Shown: piece by piece, positions 9,144 through 18,068 of the stretch
Numbering within the stretch: the first letter of the stretch is position 1
Layout: every line of letters begins with the position of its first letter
NCBI RefSeq assembly: GCF_001721645.1
Contig: NZ_CP017141.1
Location: 5,332,001-5,396,000, forward strand
Origin: Pedobacter steynii
GTDB taxonomy: Bacteria > Bacteroidota > Bacteroidia > Sphingobacteriales > Sphingobacteriaceae
Length of the DNA stretch: 64,000 nucleotides
Direction: 5' to 3'
Position numbers and translations under genes: made by a program
Notes under the pieces: model-generated
What the model saw: only the letters and a program-made list of their open reading frames with translations
Told to the model about the DNA's origin: nothing
The model's database searches: none

Positions 9144-10283
9144 TTAGTTTTTTGCTATTGGATTGGTGCCTTTTATGTTAGTTTCGATGGGGTTAATTTG
9201 AATCCCATCACGCAGACTTTGAGTGCCTTCAAAAACAATCCTGTCTGATTTTGTCAAACCGGAACTGACCATGTAGTAATGACCTACTCTTTGTCCGGCC
9301 TGAAACGGCGTCATCTTAATCTTGTTGTCTGCCCCTAAAACATAAACATAAGTTCTGTCCTGGATCTCAAAAACGGATTTCTGGTGCACGGCCAGGATTT
9401 CTCCGGTTTCTACAGGAACACTGATTTTACCCGAAGCACCATGTTTTAATAAACCTTCAGGATTGGGGAAGTTCGCTTTTAATGACAATGAGCCAGTCTG
9501 ACTGGCGAATTCACTTTCTGCAAATCGTGCCTGGCCTGCAAAGGGATAAACAGCCCCATCTGCAAGGGTCAGTTTAACCTGTTTCTTAAAGCTGTTTTTC
9601 GCATATCCGGCATCACTGGCGAGGTTCAGATACTCTTTCTCGGTAATGGAAAAATAGACATTTACAGCGCTCAGGTCAGATACGGAAGTCAGCAGGGAAC
9701 CTTCTTCCAATAAGCTGCCGGCTTTTAATGGCAAGCGGTCAATCCGGCCACTGAAAGGGGATTTGATCAGGGTATTGGATAACCTGGATTTTGCATAGCG
9801 CAATACCGACCTGGCTTCGGCAATGCGCGATTCTGCCGCTTTAACTTTGGCTGCTGCCAGATCAAGCTCTGTTTTGGAAACGATATTGTTTTTTACCAGC
9901 AGTTTCGTCCTTTGTTGTTCCAGCTCAACCGTCTTTGCATCTGCTATGGCATTGTTCAATACCGCTTCTGCTTTACTAAGGTCAGCTTTATACTCTTCGT
10001 CATTTATTTTAAACAGAATTTGTCCTTCTTTCACCGCTGCGCCTTCCTCTACATAAATCTTTTCCAGGAATCCGGATAAGCGGGACCGGACTTCTACGTT
10101 TTTTACAGCCTGTATATCGGCAATATATTCTTTGTAAATGGTGGTGTCTAATACATGGATCGCAGCAACAGGTACGGATTTGAACTTGTCGGCGGTAGAA
10201 TGTTCTTTACTTTCAGAAGAGGTACAGCTGGCAAATGCAAGTGCAACAAAAAGAGGGGAATAAGCTAAAAAATTAACCTTCAT
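9144..10283 (-). CDS. RND efflux periplasmic adaptor (AcrA/MFP family), lipoprotein
   Basis: 379 residues. The N-terminal signal ends in a lipobox, AFASC with Cys20, so it is probably anchored to a membrane by lipid. The biotinyl-lipoyl half motifs are seen at VRSRLSGFLEKIYVEEG and around LIKSPFSGRI, with a helical hairpin rich in A, K and E between them and beta-barrel segments after. It would link the inner-membrane pump to the outer-membrane channel encoded together in the next gene, 23 bases downstream. A 16-base near-palindrome lies about 20 bases upstream of the start. Confidence 0.92.
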   Translation of the reverse strand: MKVNFLAYSPLFVALAFASCTSSESKEHSTADKFKSVPVAAIHVLDTTIYKEYIADIQAVKNVEVRSRLSGFLEKIYVEEGAAVKEGQILFKINDEEYKADLSKAEAVLNNAIADAKTVELEQQRTKLLVKNNIVSKTELDLAAAKVKAAESRIAEARSVLRYAKSRLSNTLIKSPFSGRIDRLPLKAGSLLEEGSLLTSVSDLSAVNVYFSITEKEYLNLASDAGYAKNSFKKQVKLTLADGAVYPFAGQARFAESEFASQTGSLSLKANFPNPEGLLKHGASGKISVPVETGEILAVHQKSVFEIQDRTYVYVLGADNKIKMTPFQAGQRVGHYYMVSSGLTKSDRIVFEGTQSLRDGIQINPIETNIKGTNPIAKN

Positions 10284-10301
10284 GGCAATACTGATTTTTG
10301 T

Positions 10302-10317
10302 GGACGTATTTACGCCC
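10302..10317. promoter_or_regulatory. Near-palindrome upstream of the efflux operon, possible operator
   Basis: ggacgtatttacgccc has matching outer and inner bases around its centre (ACGTA against TACG), 19-34 bases before the adaptor ATG. Its position fits a repressor site or an RNA leader element. No TetR-type gene lies beside it, so the assignment is weak. Confidence 0.22.
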
Positions 10318-10478
10318 AGATGTATAAATGGTTTAATGAAATTCGATACGGAAATGGAATGGCGGCTGCATTAGTAAATGCTGGAGATCAGGGCAAAAGC
10401 GAAAACTTGCCCGCGCTTAATGCGAGGCAGATCATAGAAATGCCAGCTCTTAGAAATTACTAATAAAAGATATTTACC

Positions 10479-10847
10479 CTAGAATGGTTTTAACCTGAAA
10501 AGGTGGGAGTAATAACTTGGTAAACAAACGCTTTTTGTTTTGTAAAGCGGATGCTCAATAACGATTAGTTTTCCAATCTGTTTAAACAGGAAAAAGGAAA
10601 GGAGAACAATAATTGCAGGTAAGATATAAATGCCGGTATGGAAAAGACGGTAATTCTCGTTTGGAATTTTTATGTCGTCTTCATAATTATGCATTGGAAT
10701 ATCGAGTAAGTCATCAAGTACAAACTCCAGAACTGAGTCGCCCGCAAAAGTAGATTGCTTTTGATTTAAGGAAGTGTCTCCTGCTTCATAAGCAATAATG
10801 TTGAGGTACGCAAACAACGACAGAAAATGAAATAGTTTGATAAACAT
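10479..10847 (-). CDS. Small single-pass membrane protein, function unknown
   Basis: 122 residues. The N-terminus has a signal-like hydrophobic stretch (FIKLFHFLSLFAYLNII). An acidic middle part follows, then one transmembrane segment near residues 72-90 (YILPAIIVLLSFFLF) and a basic, aromatic tail ending YSHLFRLKPF. I do not recognise a named family. It lies between the LytTR regulator and the efflux adaptor, with 195 bases to the adaptor start, so it probably has its own transcript. Confidence 0.6.
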   Translation of the reverse strand: MFIKLFHFLSLFAYLNIIAYEAGDTSLNQKQSTFAGDSVLEFVLDDLLDIPMHNYEDDIKIPNENYRLFHTGIYILPAIIVLLSFFLFKQIGKLIVIEHPLYKTKSVCLPSYYSHLFRLKPF

Positions 10848-10930
10848 ACGGCGCCAAAGATAGAAGAATAGGGTAGCTGATTGTTCGAATAATGCGCTCT
10901 TGACAATTTTATGATAAAATACCCTGAATC

Positions 10931-11638
10931 TTATTGGTCAGCTGAGTTCATAATCACTTCCAGCACTGTTTTTCGTAAGTATTTGCTCAGCGGTATCCGG
11001 TGGTTTTGAATGTGAAGCAGGTTGCCATCTATCGTATCAATCTTATCCATCCGTACAATAAAAGATTTATGAGTTTGTATAAACTGTCTGTCAGGTAATT
11101 TCTCAAGCAATGATTTAATGGTGCTGAGCGTAATGATTTTTTTATCCCTGAAATGAATGGCTACATAGTTTTCCATTCCTTCAATAAACAGGATATCTGC
11201 AAAGACTATTTTCTCAAATTTACCATTCACCTTTAAAAACACATAAGTATTCAACTGCTCCGGCTGGGCTTTCATAGCAAAATATTCTTTCGCCTTGGTC
11301 GCGGCTTTTAAAAACCGCTCATAAGAAATGGGTTTTAACAGGTAATCCATCACGTCCAGTTCAAAGCCCTGAATTGCATACTGCTCAAATGCTGTTGTGA
11401 AAATCACTTTAGGTGGGTTGCGGACCCTTCTTAAAAAGTCTATGCCACTGATATGCGGCATCTGTATATCCAGGAAAAGCAGGGCAACAGGCTGCTTTTC
11501 TAAGAGCGCATTCAATTGCAAGGCATCCTCGCAAGTTCCTTTGAGGTCGAGGAAATCGATTTTTTCTATATATCCCTGTAAACCTTTACGTGCATAAGGT
11601 TCGTCGTCGGTGATGATGCAACTGATTTTATCGCTCAT
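10931..11638 (-). CDS. LytTR-family response regulator
   Basis: 235 residues. An N-terminal receiver domain has the acidic pair at D11/D12 and the phospho-acceptor D57 in FLDIQMP. The C-terminal LytTR DNA-binding domain covers about residues 130-232, with FIEGMENYVAIH and QTHKSFIVRM motifs. It overlaps the end of the kinase gene by 11 bases, which fits a cognate LytS/LytTR pair. Targets are not visible; the adjacent acyltransferase is a possible one. Confidence 0.92.
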   Translation of the reverse strand: MSDKISCIITDDEPYARKGLQGYIEKIDFLDLKGTCEDALQLNALLEKQPVALLFLDIQMPHISGIDFLRRVRNPPKVIFTTAFEQYAIQGFELDVMDYLLKPISYERFLKAATKAKEYFAMKAQPEQLNTYVFLKVNGKFEKIVFADILFIEGMENYVAIHFRDKKIITLSTIKSLLEKLPDRQFIQTHKSFIVRMDKIDTIDGNLLHIQNHRIPLSKYLRKTVLEVIMNSADQ

Positions 11639-12662
11639 ATTTTATAGTTAATGTTGCCTTAAACCGGTCAGTTTCCTCTTGTAATGTTAAGCTATGCTGA
11701 TCAGGATAAAGCAGGTTGAGACGTCGTTTCAGGTTTTCCAGTCCGATGCCTCCGGTTTTAGTTTCATTAAAGCTGACTAAAGGAATTGAATTTTCTACAC
11801 AAAACCGGATTTGTTCCTGATCTATGGCCGCCTCAATACTCATCTGATAATTTCCGCCTACAAATTTAAAGGCGTTCTCCACCAGTGGCAAGAACAATAG
11901 TGGATACACCAGTTGCTGGTTCAATTGCGGATCAAAAACGACCTTCAATTGTAATTTATCTGAACTTCGAATCTTTTGCAGCTCAATAAAACTGTTCAGG
12001 TAGTCTATTTCCATGACCACAGGCACCTGCTGTTGCTGATCATAAAGCTGATAGCGCAATAGTTCCGAAAACTTTTCAATACTTCTCTTTGCGCCGGCTA
12101 AGTCCTCATCCATCTGAAAATATATGGTGTTTAAGGCATTAAAAAGAAAATGAGGATGATACTGAGCTTTTAAAAACTTAAGTTCGGTCTCTAAATGTTC
12201 GTTCGTGATCTTTTCCAGCAGCACTTTATTGTCTACATATGCTTTTAGCCAATTGCTGCTGCGTACAATGCCATAGTAAATGATGGCATATAGCGTAGGA
12301 ATCATGATGAGGTCGGCCACATCAGCCCAGGAAAGCCCATCATCCGTAAATGCGGCCATAGGAAGAAATATGAGGTTTACCAGGACCAGATTGGCCAGAA
12401 CAAACAAGCTCAGCTCTTTGCCTACGCCCTGATAGTTTAACCGCCCGGACTGCAGGTTATGGTCGAAATACCGGAAGAGCCGTTCGAAAATAATGATGCT
12501 TAAATACCCAATCAGGATACTGCAAATGATTTCAAAAGTGTTTAGGACCCAGTTTCTTTCCCAAAACCTGGAATCCGAAGCCAGGTCATGCAGCAGCCTG
12601 ATCGTAAAGTAAACGAGTAAGCCGTAAAGCGCGGGGAAAATATATTTTTTGAAAAACTTCAT
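11628..12662 (-). CDS. LytS-like membrane histidine kinase
   Basis: 344 residues. About four transmembrane segments lie in the first 150 residues, then a short linker and the His_kinase domain with the motif QYHPHFLFNALNTI carrying the phospho-accepting histidine. The C-terminal ATPase has PLVENAFKF as N-box and GGIGLENLKRRL. It partners with the overlapping LytTR regulator. One base separates it from the stop of the upstream acyltransferase gene, so all three genes form one operon. Confidence 0.92.
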   Translation of the reverse strand: MKFFKKYIFPALYGLLVYFTIRLLHDLASDSRFWERNWVLNTFEIICSILIGYLSIIIFERLFRYFDHNLQSGRLNYQGVGKELSLFVLANLVLVNLIFLPMAAFTDDGLSWADVADLIMIPTLYAIIYYGIVRSSNWLKAYVDNKVLLEKITNEHLETELKFLKAQYHPHFLFNALNTIYFQMDEDLAGAKRSIEKFSELLRYQLYDQQQQVPVVMEIDYLNSFIELQKIRSSDKLQLKVVFDPQLNQQLVYPLLFLPLVENAFKFVGGNYQMSIEAAIDQEQIRFCVENSIPLVSFNETKTGGIGLENLKRRLNLLYPDQHSLTLQEETDRFKATLTIKYER

Positions 12663-12663
12663 C

Positions 12664-13848
12664 TTATCCTGTGACTTCCGTTTGGTTTTTCTGCTCTTTT
12701 TTTATCGGTTTCATGCCGAATAAAAACCTGCTGAAATTAAATGGGCGGATCAGCAAATGGCAGGTCAGTACCGATATAAAAAATGTAGTTCCTAATGTAT
12801 AAATATATTTAGATAAAATACTTTCATTAGATAGCTGTACAAAATAATAAACCAATATCACGATCACCGTCTGGTGCAGGATGTAGAAAGGATAGGCCGA
12901 TTCGTTTAAATAACCGAGTATCTTGTGTTTGCGGTTCAGGTAATGTTTACCATATCCGATCAGCGCAAATACCCAGCTCCAGGCAATGATTGGTTTGATG
13001 GCATCAAAGAGATAAGTGAAAAATTCCTGTTGAAAATACCACAGCTCATGGCCCGGTTCTATTTTGTTCCACCGCAGATAATCCAGGAATATCATCGCGA
13101 GAAAACCGATGGTCAATGCAAAGCGGCGGTTTCGTTCCAGGCTGTCCATTAATTTAGGTTGCAGGATACAGATGAATCCGGCCATCAGGAACAACAGCCA
13201 GTAAACGAAATAGCAGGGATCAGCAATCAGGTCGTTGGTTTCAGGATATTTCCGGCTCAGCAGGGCATACCAGATCACTCCGGGAAGCATCAGCAGGTAA
13301 ACCCGTCTGCCCTTGGCCAAATGGGCGATGCTGGCTTTAAACCGATCACTTTTGGAAGAGATCATCCAGGCAAACAGCGGCGCAAACAGGAGGTCGTAAA
13401 TAAACAGATAGGCGATAAACCATAAGTGATGCCAGCTAAAGTTGCCTTTCGGGTAGGGTGTAAAATCAAATACAGCCGGATACCATTGCCAGAAACTACC
13501 CTGATAACCATTTGTCAGCCGTTCCATATAAATCTGAGGCGGAACGATAACCAGCATGCAGAAGACCAGGGGAATCAATAATCTGCGGCAGCGTAAACCA
13601 ATAAAACTTAAGGTACTGCGGCGCTGCATCATATAATAACTTACCGTGCCAGAAATGAAGAAAAGCAAAGGCATCCGGAAAAGATGAAGGAACAGGTTGG
13701 ATTCCATGAGCAGGTTGCTCGTTTCTGCATTTTTGATGTGCCAGCCATCTTCAGCCACGTAGGGCATTGCTGAATGAAAAAATAATACCCCCAATATGGA
13801 TAGTATTCTAAGCCAATCAAGGTAGGTCTGACGCGTTGTGGTTTCCAT
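12664..13848 (-). CDS. Membrane acyltransferase (acyltransferase 3 / OpgC-like family)
   Basis: About 394 residues from ATG 13848 (METTTRQTYLDW). The opening YLDWLRILSILGVLFFHSAMP holds the family's early Arg and His, and ten or so hydrophobic segments follow, with FISGTVSYYM and WHLWFIAYLF-like motifs. Such proteins transfer acyl groups to sugars or glycans in the inner membrane; the acceptor is unknown. An upstream start at 13932 would add 28 polar, basic residues that look like noise. The gene is co-directional with lytS/lytTR, one base apart, so the product may be part of that cell-envelope response. Confidence 0.85.
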   Translation of the reverse strand: METTTRQTYLDWLRILSILGVLFFHSAMPYVAEDGWHIKNAETSNLLMESNLFLHLFRMPLLFFISGTVSYYMMQRRSTLSFIGLRCRRLLIPLVFCMLVIVPPQIYMERLTNGYQGSFWQWYPAVFDFTPYPKGNFSWHHLWFIAYLFIYDLLFAPLFAWMISSKSDRFKASIAHLAKGRRVYLLMLPGVIWYALLSRKYPETNDLIADPCYFVYWLLFLMAGFICILQPKLMDSLERNRRFALTIGFLAMIFLDYLRWNKIEPGHELWYFQQEFFTYLFDAIKPIIAWSWVFALIGYGKHYLNRKHKILGYLNESAYPFYILHQTVIVILVYYFVQLSNESILSKYIYTLGTTFFISVLTCHLLIRPFNFSRFLFGMKPIKKEQKNQTEVTG

Positions 13849-14017
13849 CTTTTTTCTTTTTTGATGCAAGGAAAGAACTTCGCTTAAAATCGAAGGGATT
13901 TTTTTGACCACCGGGCAGACTTTCCTGATCAATAGACTTTCGGGTGGAATGATTAGGGATGATCATAAAAACATTGTATTTTCATGACCTGAAAATAATC
14001 GACTGGCAAAACAACCA

Positions 14018-14578
14018 ATGAAGATAAATATAGACGAAAATACGAGGTTAGAACTCACGGCTCAGCAACATGCAGAAGGGCTTTTTAATGCAGTAGATAA
14101 AAACAGGGCACACCTCTCTGAATTTCTGCCCTGGGTGGGGCACATGCAGTCGGTAGCTAATTTTAGTGACTATATCCGGTACTGTGAAACGCTGTATGAA
14201 CAAGGCCAGGAAGTAAGTTTTGTGATCATATCGGATGAAATTCCTGTTGGCAGAATTGGGTTACATCACATCAATGCACAGAATAAATGCGCGGCAATAG
14301 GGTATTGGCTGGCTAAAAGTGCAGAGGGGAAAGGAATCATTACTAAATCCTGCAAAGCCCTGATCAGCTATGGTTTTAAGGAGGTGGGCCTGCAGCGGAT
14401 TGAAATTAAAGCGGCCACCGGTAATTTAAAAAGCCAGGCCATTCCAAAGAAACTGAATTTTACCCGGGAAGGGGTATTGAGACAGGCAGAGCTGGTCAAC
14501 GGTCAGTTTCTGGATCTGGTATTGTATGCTATGTTAAATGAAGAATGGGAGCAGGCTCTGCTATCATTTGAAGGGTAG
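14018..14578 (+). CDS. GNAT N-acetyltransferase, RimL-like
   Basis: 186 residues. RimJ/RimL features are visible: RAHLSEFLPWV near the start, IGYWLAKSAEGKGI as the acetyl-CoA loop, and LQRIEIKAATGNLKSQ, then NFTREGVLR. It probably acetylates the N-terminus of a protein or a small molecule; the substrate is not deducible. Its last 50 bases overlap the convergent HxlR gene, so the two 3' ends are antisense to each other. Confidence 0.88.
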   Translation: MKINIDENTRLELTAQQHAEGLFNAVDKNRAHLSEFLPWVGHMQSVANFSDYIRYCETLYEQGQEVSFVIISDEIPVGRIGLHHINAQNKCAAIGYWLAKSAEGKGIITKSCKALISYGFKEVGLQRIEIKAATGNLKSQAIPKKLNFTREGVLRQAELVNGQFLDLVLYAMLNEEWEQALLSFEG

Positions 14579-14897
14579 GTGCAAAATCCAGGCCCCATTT
14601 ATCGAGTGCAGCGGCCAGTGGCAACAGTGATTTTCCCGTTTCAGTGAGGTAGTATTCCACCCGCAAAGGAACTTCAGCATAAACTGTCTTTCCTAAAAGG
14701 CCATGAAATTCCAGCTCACTTAACTGCTTCTGCAATACCCTTCTGGTGATGCCGGTTATGGCATTCATCAGATCTCTGGGACGTTGAATTCCTTTTGAAA
14801 TTTCATCCAGTAAACAGAATTTCCATTTAGAGCCCATTACCTCCATGGCAACGGTAAGGCCACAATTATAATCTATCGGAATTTTTCGTTGATACAT
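14529..14897 (-). CDS. HxlR-family winged-helix regulator
   Basis: 122 residues of the DUF24/HxlR family: CGLTVAMEVMGSKWKFCLL, then GITRRVLQKQL as recognition helix and VEYYLTETGKSLLP at the end of the wing. Cys13 lies at the N-terminal position used for thiol or quinone sensing in some relatives. It is divergent from a quinone-reductase-like gene, a common arrangement for this family. Two inverted repeats in the shared intergenic region are likely binding sites. Confidence 0.9.
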   Translation of the reverse strand: MYQRKIPIDYNCGLTVAMEVMGSKWKFCLLDEISKGIQRPRDLMNAITGITRRVLQKQLSELEFHGLLGKTVYAEVPLRVEYYLTETGKSLLPLAAALDKWGLDFAPTLQMIAEPAPILHLT

Positions 14898-14926
14898 ATG
14901 CTTTTTTATCTTTTAAATAAGGGTGA

Positions 14927-14953
14927 CTAATTTATCACTGAGTGATTAATTAA
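14927..14953. promoter_or_regulatory. 27-bp inverted repeat, likely HxlR operator
   Basis: The arms at 14927-14939 and 14941-14953 match at 11 of 13 positions around a single central G, with the perfect core ATCACTGAGTGAT at 14934-14946. It lies 30-56 bases before the HxlR start codon, where autoregulation would act. Confidence 0.55.
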
Positions 14954-14960
14954 CCCCGTA

Positions 14961-14991
14961 TTGTTCCACGAGTCTATGAACTTCATATTTG
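14961..14991 (+). promoter_or_regulatory. Bacteroidota-type promoter of the quinone reductase gene
   Basis: TTG at 14961-14963 and CATATTTG at 14984-14991 are 20 bases apart, matching the -33 TTG and -7 TAnnTTTG consensus of the group in all but one fixed base. Transcription would start near 14998, about 22 bases before ATG 15020. Confidence 0.55.
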
Positions 14992-15002
14992 TACCTACAA
15001 AT
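14987..15002. promoter_or_regulatory. Perfect inverted repeat overlapping the -7 element, likely HxlR operator
   Basis: ATTTGTACCTACAAAT has two perfect seven-base arms around CC. It covers the -7 element and the expected start site of the quinone reductase gene. Binding there would block transcription, as expected for an HxlR repressor encoded divergently. Confidence 0.5.
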
Positions 15003-15019
15003 TTATTGATAAAAATCAG

Positions 15020-15553
15020 ATGATGAAGACTCTTGTAATGATCATTCATCCGGATCTTGAAAATTCGGTGATCAACAAACGATGGAAAGAAGAATTAGAA
15101 AAACATCCCGATAAGTATACTATACATGATCTGTACCGTTTATATCCCGATGAAAGGATTGAGGTAAGGAAAGAACAGGAGCTGATAGAAGCCCACGACC
15201 GGATCATTTTTCAGTTTCCCTTCTATTGGTTTAATTGTCCGCCGCTCTTAAAAAAATGGCTGGATGAAGTATTGATCCATGGTTGGGCGTATGGAGTAGG
15301 AAGCGAATATAAGCTGGCCGGCAAGAAAATTGCGTTGGGCATTACCGCTGGTATTAACGACGACGATTACCGCAGTTCAGGAAAGTATAAATATACCCTG
15401 CAGGAACTCACGGCCCCCTTTGAAATTACTTTTGATTATGTGAGGGCCGATTATAAACCGCTTTTTGCCTTTTATGGGGTAGAGCATGAGCCTACTGCAG
15501 AAAGAATAAACAGCAGTGCATCGGATTACCTTTCCTTTATCGAAGCTTTATAA
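15020..15553 (+). CDS. NAD(P)H quinone reductase, flavodoxin-like fold
   Basis: 177 residues of the flavodoxin_2 (NQO/MdaB/KefF-like) family. IIHPDLENSVINKRW is the phosphate-binding start, followed by FQFPFYWFNCPPLLKKWLDEVL and a GWAYG segment typical of the FMN/FAD site. It probably reduces quinones or electrophiles by two electrons. The divergent HxlR gene and the palindrome over its promoter suggest induction by electrophile or quinone stress. A start at ATG 15023 is equally possible. Confidence 0.88.
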   Translation: MMKTLVMIIHPDLENSVINKRWKEELEKHPDKYTIHDLYRLYPDERIEVRKEQELIEAHDRIIFQFPFYWFNCPPLLKKWLDEVLIHGWAYGVGSEYKLAGKKIALGITAGINDDDYRSSGKYKYTLQELTAPFEITFDYVRADYKPLFAFYGVEHEPTAERINSSASDYLSFIEAL

Positions 15554-15588
15554 CACAAAAGCCTCAGATTTTCTGAGGCTTTTGTGTT
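15552..15588. terminator. Bidirectional Rho-independent terminator
   Basis: A perfect 17-base stem (15552-15568 with 15572-15588) has a three-base loop, with A-rich and T-rich ends. It includes the last bases of the quinone reductase stop codon and lies between convergent genes. Confidence 0.88.
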
Positions 15589-15612
15589 AGGTTATCAGCT
15601 AATAGCTATTTA

Positions 15613-16743
15613 TCATTTGATATTTTCACTGTCCACCAGCGTTACTTTTTTACCCATCTTTTTTTGGATGACTTCAAAGTGGTGTAATTCATGGTGGCTC
15701 ACCAGGGAAATTGCGTCTCCCGCAGTATCTGCACGACCAGTTCTGCCGATGCGGTGAACATAATCTTTAGGTGAGCGTGGTAATTCGTAATTAATCACAA
15801 AAGGAAGAAAATTAATGTCAATTCCTCTGGCCATTAGATCTGTAGCGACCAATACCCGCAGTTTGCCTGTTTTAAAGAGATACAATGCTTCCGTTCTGGC
15901 ACCCTGGCTTTTTTTACTGTGAATGGTTCTGGCATCGATATTATTCTTACGGAGTTTGTTCACTACCGCATCAGCCTGATGAACAGAAGACGTAAATACC
16001 AATACCTGTTTCATTTCATGATGATTGATCAGGTACCTTAAAAAAGGACCTTTCTTTTCATCAGAAACAATATAAGCCACCTGGTTGATCAGGTCCAGTG
16101 AAACCTCTTCAGCTGCAATTTTGATCACTACCGGATCGTGTAGCAGGATTTGGTGAATGTGTTGCAGATCATCACTCAGGGTAGCAGAAAACAAAATGTT
16201 CTGACGCTTCTTTGGCAGGAGTGCAAGGATTCTGTTTACTTCGTCCTGAAAGCCCAGATTCAGCATCTTATCTGCTTCATCCAGCACCAGTGTTTCAATC
16301 CCCGACAGGTGGACCGCATTTGAGTCTGTTAACTCCAATAACCTTCCCGGTGTGGCAACGAGCACATTTACCCCCTGTAAACCCATCATCTGAGGGTTAA
16401 TAGAAACACCTCCATACACCGCCATGGTTTTGATGGGTTGAGGGAGCGAGCGGCTAAAATCCTGAAAGACATTTTTTACCTGTTCAGCAAGTTCACGGGT
16501 AGGTACCAATACCAGGACATCCGCATGTCGGTTTTTTACCAGATTGCTTTGTTGTAAATTCATTAAAAGCGGTAAAACATAACTGGCGGTTTTTCCAGAA
16601 CCTGTTTTAGCAATGCCTAAAACGTCTTTTTTACTTAATATAGCTGGTATTGCGGTTTCCTGAATAGGGGTAGGTACGGTGAAATTCTGATCTACCAGTG
16701 CTTTTAACAAAGCAGGTGATAAACCTAAGGACGTGAAAGGCAT
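15613..16743 (-). CDS. DEAD-box RNA helicase, RhlE-like
   Basis: 376 residues with all helicase motifs: Q-motif PTPIQETAIP, Walker A AKTGSGKT, PTRELAEQ, VLDEADKM, SAT as LFSATLSDD, and HRIGRTGR. The C-terminal extension of RhlE-type proteins is almost absent, so this is a minimal core enzyme. It probably remodels RNA in ribosome assembly or at low temperature. The SDR gene ends 33 bases upstream on the same strand, but a functional link is not evident. Confidence 0.93.
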   Translation of the reverse strand: MPFTSLGLSPALLKALVDQNFTVPTPIQETAIPAILSKKDVLGIAKTGSGKTASYVLPLLMNLQQSNLVKNRHADVLVLVPTRELAEQVKNVFQDFSRSLPQPIKTMAVYGGVSINPQMMGLQGVNVLVATPGRLLELTDSNAVHLSGIETLVLDEADKMLNLGFQDEVNRILALLPKKRQNILFSATLSDDLQHIHQILLHDPVVIKIAAEEVSLDLINQVAYIVSDEKKGPFLRYLINHHEMKQVLVFTSSVHQADAVVNKLRKNNIDARTIHSKKSQGARTEALYLFKTGKLRVLVATDLMARGIDINFLPFVINYELPRSPKDYVHRIGRTGRADTAGDAISLVSHHELHHFEVIQKKMGKKVTLVDSENIK

Positions 16744-16776
16744 ATTACTTTTTTTGTGTAAAAGTAAACAAAATAA

Positions 16777-17532
16777 TTACCTGGTCGTATAACCGCCATT
16801 TGCAAAGATGGTCTGACCGGTAATCCACCAGCCATCCGTAACCAGGAATTCTACCAGGGGTGCAATGTCTTTAATGTTGGTTAACCCGCCCAGTGCCGAG
16901 GCTGATTTGTGGTAGGCTACTGCTTCCGGCGCTTCCTGACCATAGAAGAAAGGAGTGTCCATCGGGCCTGGCGCAACTGCTGTAACTGAAATGCCCCGGT
17001 TACCAAACTCTTTGGAAGCCATCCTCGTAAAATGCTCCACTGGTGCTTTAGCTCCGGCATAGGTAGAATACAATCCGGTATAAGCAGCTAACAAAGAGGT
17101 GACTATGGTGTTGATCTTCCCATTGTCGTTCAGGTGTTTTCCTGCTTCCTGAATAAAGAAGTAAGCGACTTTAGAATTGATAGCAAACATCTGGTCATAT
17201 TCTGCTTCTGTCGTTTCCAGAAATGGTTTTTTCAATACCATACCCACCGTATTTATGGCGATGTCAATGCCGCCAAATCTGGCTTTGGTGTCCGTAAACA
17301 GCTGCCCAATATTTTCTACTTTAGTCAGATCTGCCTGGAATAAAAATGCTGTTCCACCTGCAGCCTGGATATCTGCCAATGTTTTTTCTGCATCAGATCT
17401 GGTACCCTCACTGTTGTAATGTATCGCTACTTTTGCTCCTTTTGCTGCGAAATCCCGACTTAACAAGCCACCTAAATTTTTGGCACCGCCAGCTACCAGT
17501 ACCACTTTTCCGTTTAAATCATTTTTTGCCAT
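16777..17532 (-). CDS. Short-chain dehydrogenase/reductase
   Basis: 251 residues. A Rossmann start VVLVAGGAKNLGG binds the nicotinamide cofactor. The catalytic YxxxK is YAGAK near residue 160, with the serine in the preceding TSLLAAYTG region. The usual NAG motif reads NTVG here. A classical SDR; the substrate is unknown. It lies 78 bases downstream of an AraC-type regulator gene on the same strand, which may control it. Confidence 0.9.
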   Translation of the reverse strand: MAKNDLNGKVVLVAGGAKNLGGLLSRDFAAKGAKVAIHYNSEGTRSDAEKTLADIQAAGGTAFLFQADLTKVENIGQLFTDTKARFGGIDIAINTVGMVLKKPFLETTEAEYDQMFAINSKVAYFFIQEAGKHLNDNGKINTIVTSLLAAYTGLYSTYAGAKAPVEHFTRMASKEFGNRGISVTAVAPGPMDTPFFYGQEAPEAVAYHKSASALGGLTNIKDIAPLVEFLVTDGWWITGQTIFANGGYTTR

Positions 17533-17610
17533 TGTCTTGTGTTTTAGATTTTTAATAAGACAAAGGTGGCCTGCCGGAATGGGTTTATCGTGGTGAACTT
17601 TTCGGAACTT

Positions 17611-18024
17611 TTATAAGGAAGCTGATTTTTTGTATTGTTTTCTAAATTCGCCGGCGGTTTGTCCGGTAAATTTTTTGAAGAACTTGGAGAAATTGGAAGG
17701 ATCGTAAGTCAGCGTCCTGGCTATTTCTGCAATAGAGGATTTAGTATCTGTCAGTAAGGACTTCGCTTTGTCAATAATTTTCAGGTCATAAAAATGGCAG
17801 GGGTGATGTCCCATTGTTTGTTGTATGGTGTCGGAGAGATGGGAATGGGAGATAAACAATGCGCTGGCAATTTGATTGAGCTCCATGAAATCAGTGGTCT
17901 CTCCCTGAACCACCTCTTCAATATGCTTGTCCAGGAGATCGAAATAAGCAGTAGTGATTTCCTGGCCGCGATTTAACGAATTGCTCAGCGTATTATCCCT
18001 CATTTTTTTATCTTCTTTTTTCAT
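17611..18024 (-). CDS. Short AraC-type HTH regulator without a sensor domain
   Basis: 137 residues, made almost wholly of an AraC DNA-binding domain: MELNQIASALFISHSHLSDTIQQ as the first helix-turn-helix, then SIAEIARTLTYDPSNFSKFFKKFTGQTAGEFR as the second. About 35 N-terminal residues precede it, far too few for a ligand domain. It could be a complete small regulator rather than a fragment, because no frameshifted partner is seen upstream. The first Met (18024) or the later MRDN start could be used. Confidence 0.82.
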   Translation of the reverse strand: MKKEDKKMRDNTLSNSLNRGQEITTAYFDLLDKHIEEVVQGETTDFMELNQIASALFISHSHLSDTIQQTMGHHPCHFYDLKIIDKAKSLLTDTKSSIAEIARTLTYDPSNFSKFFKKFTGQTAGEFRKQYKKSASL

Positions 18025-18068
18025 ACAAATGCTGTTTTTAAATATACAGCTATTTTCAAAAGTATGAT

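Noticed and set aside
13849..13932. 28-residue extension of the acyltransferase
   Set aside because: Basic, unstructured and absent from the family; ATG 13848 precedes the YLDWLR motif directly.
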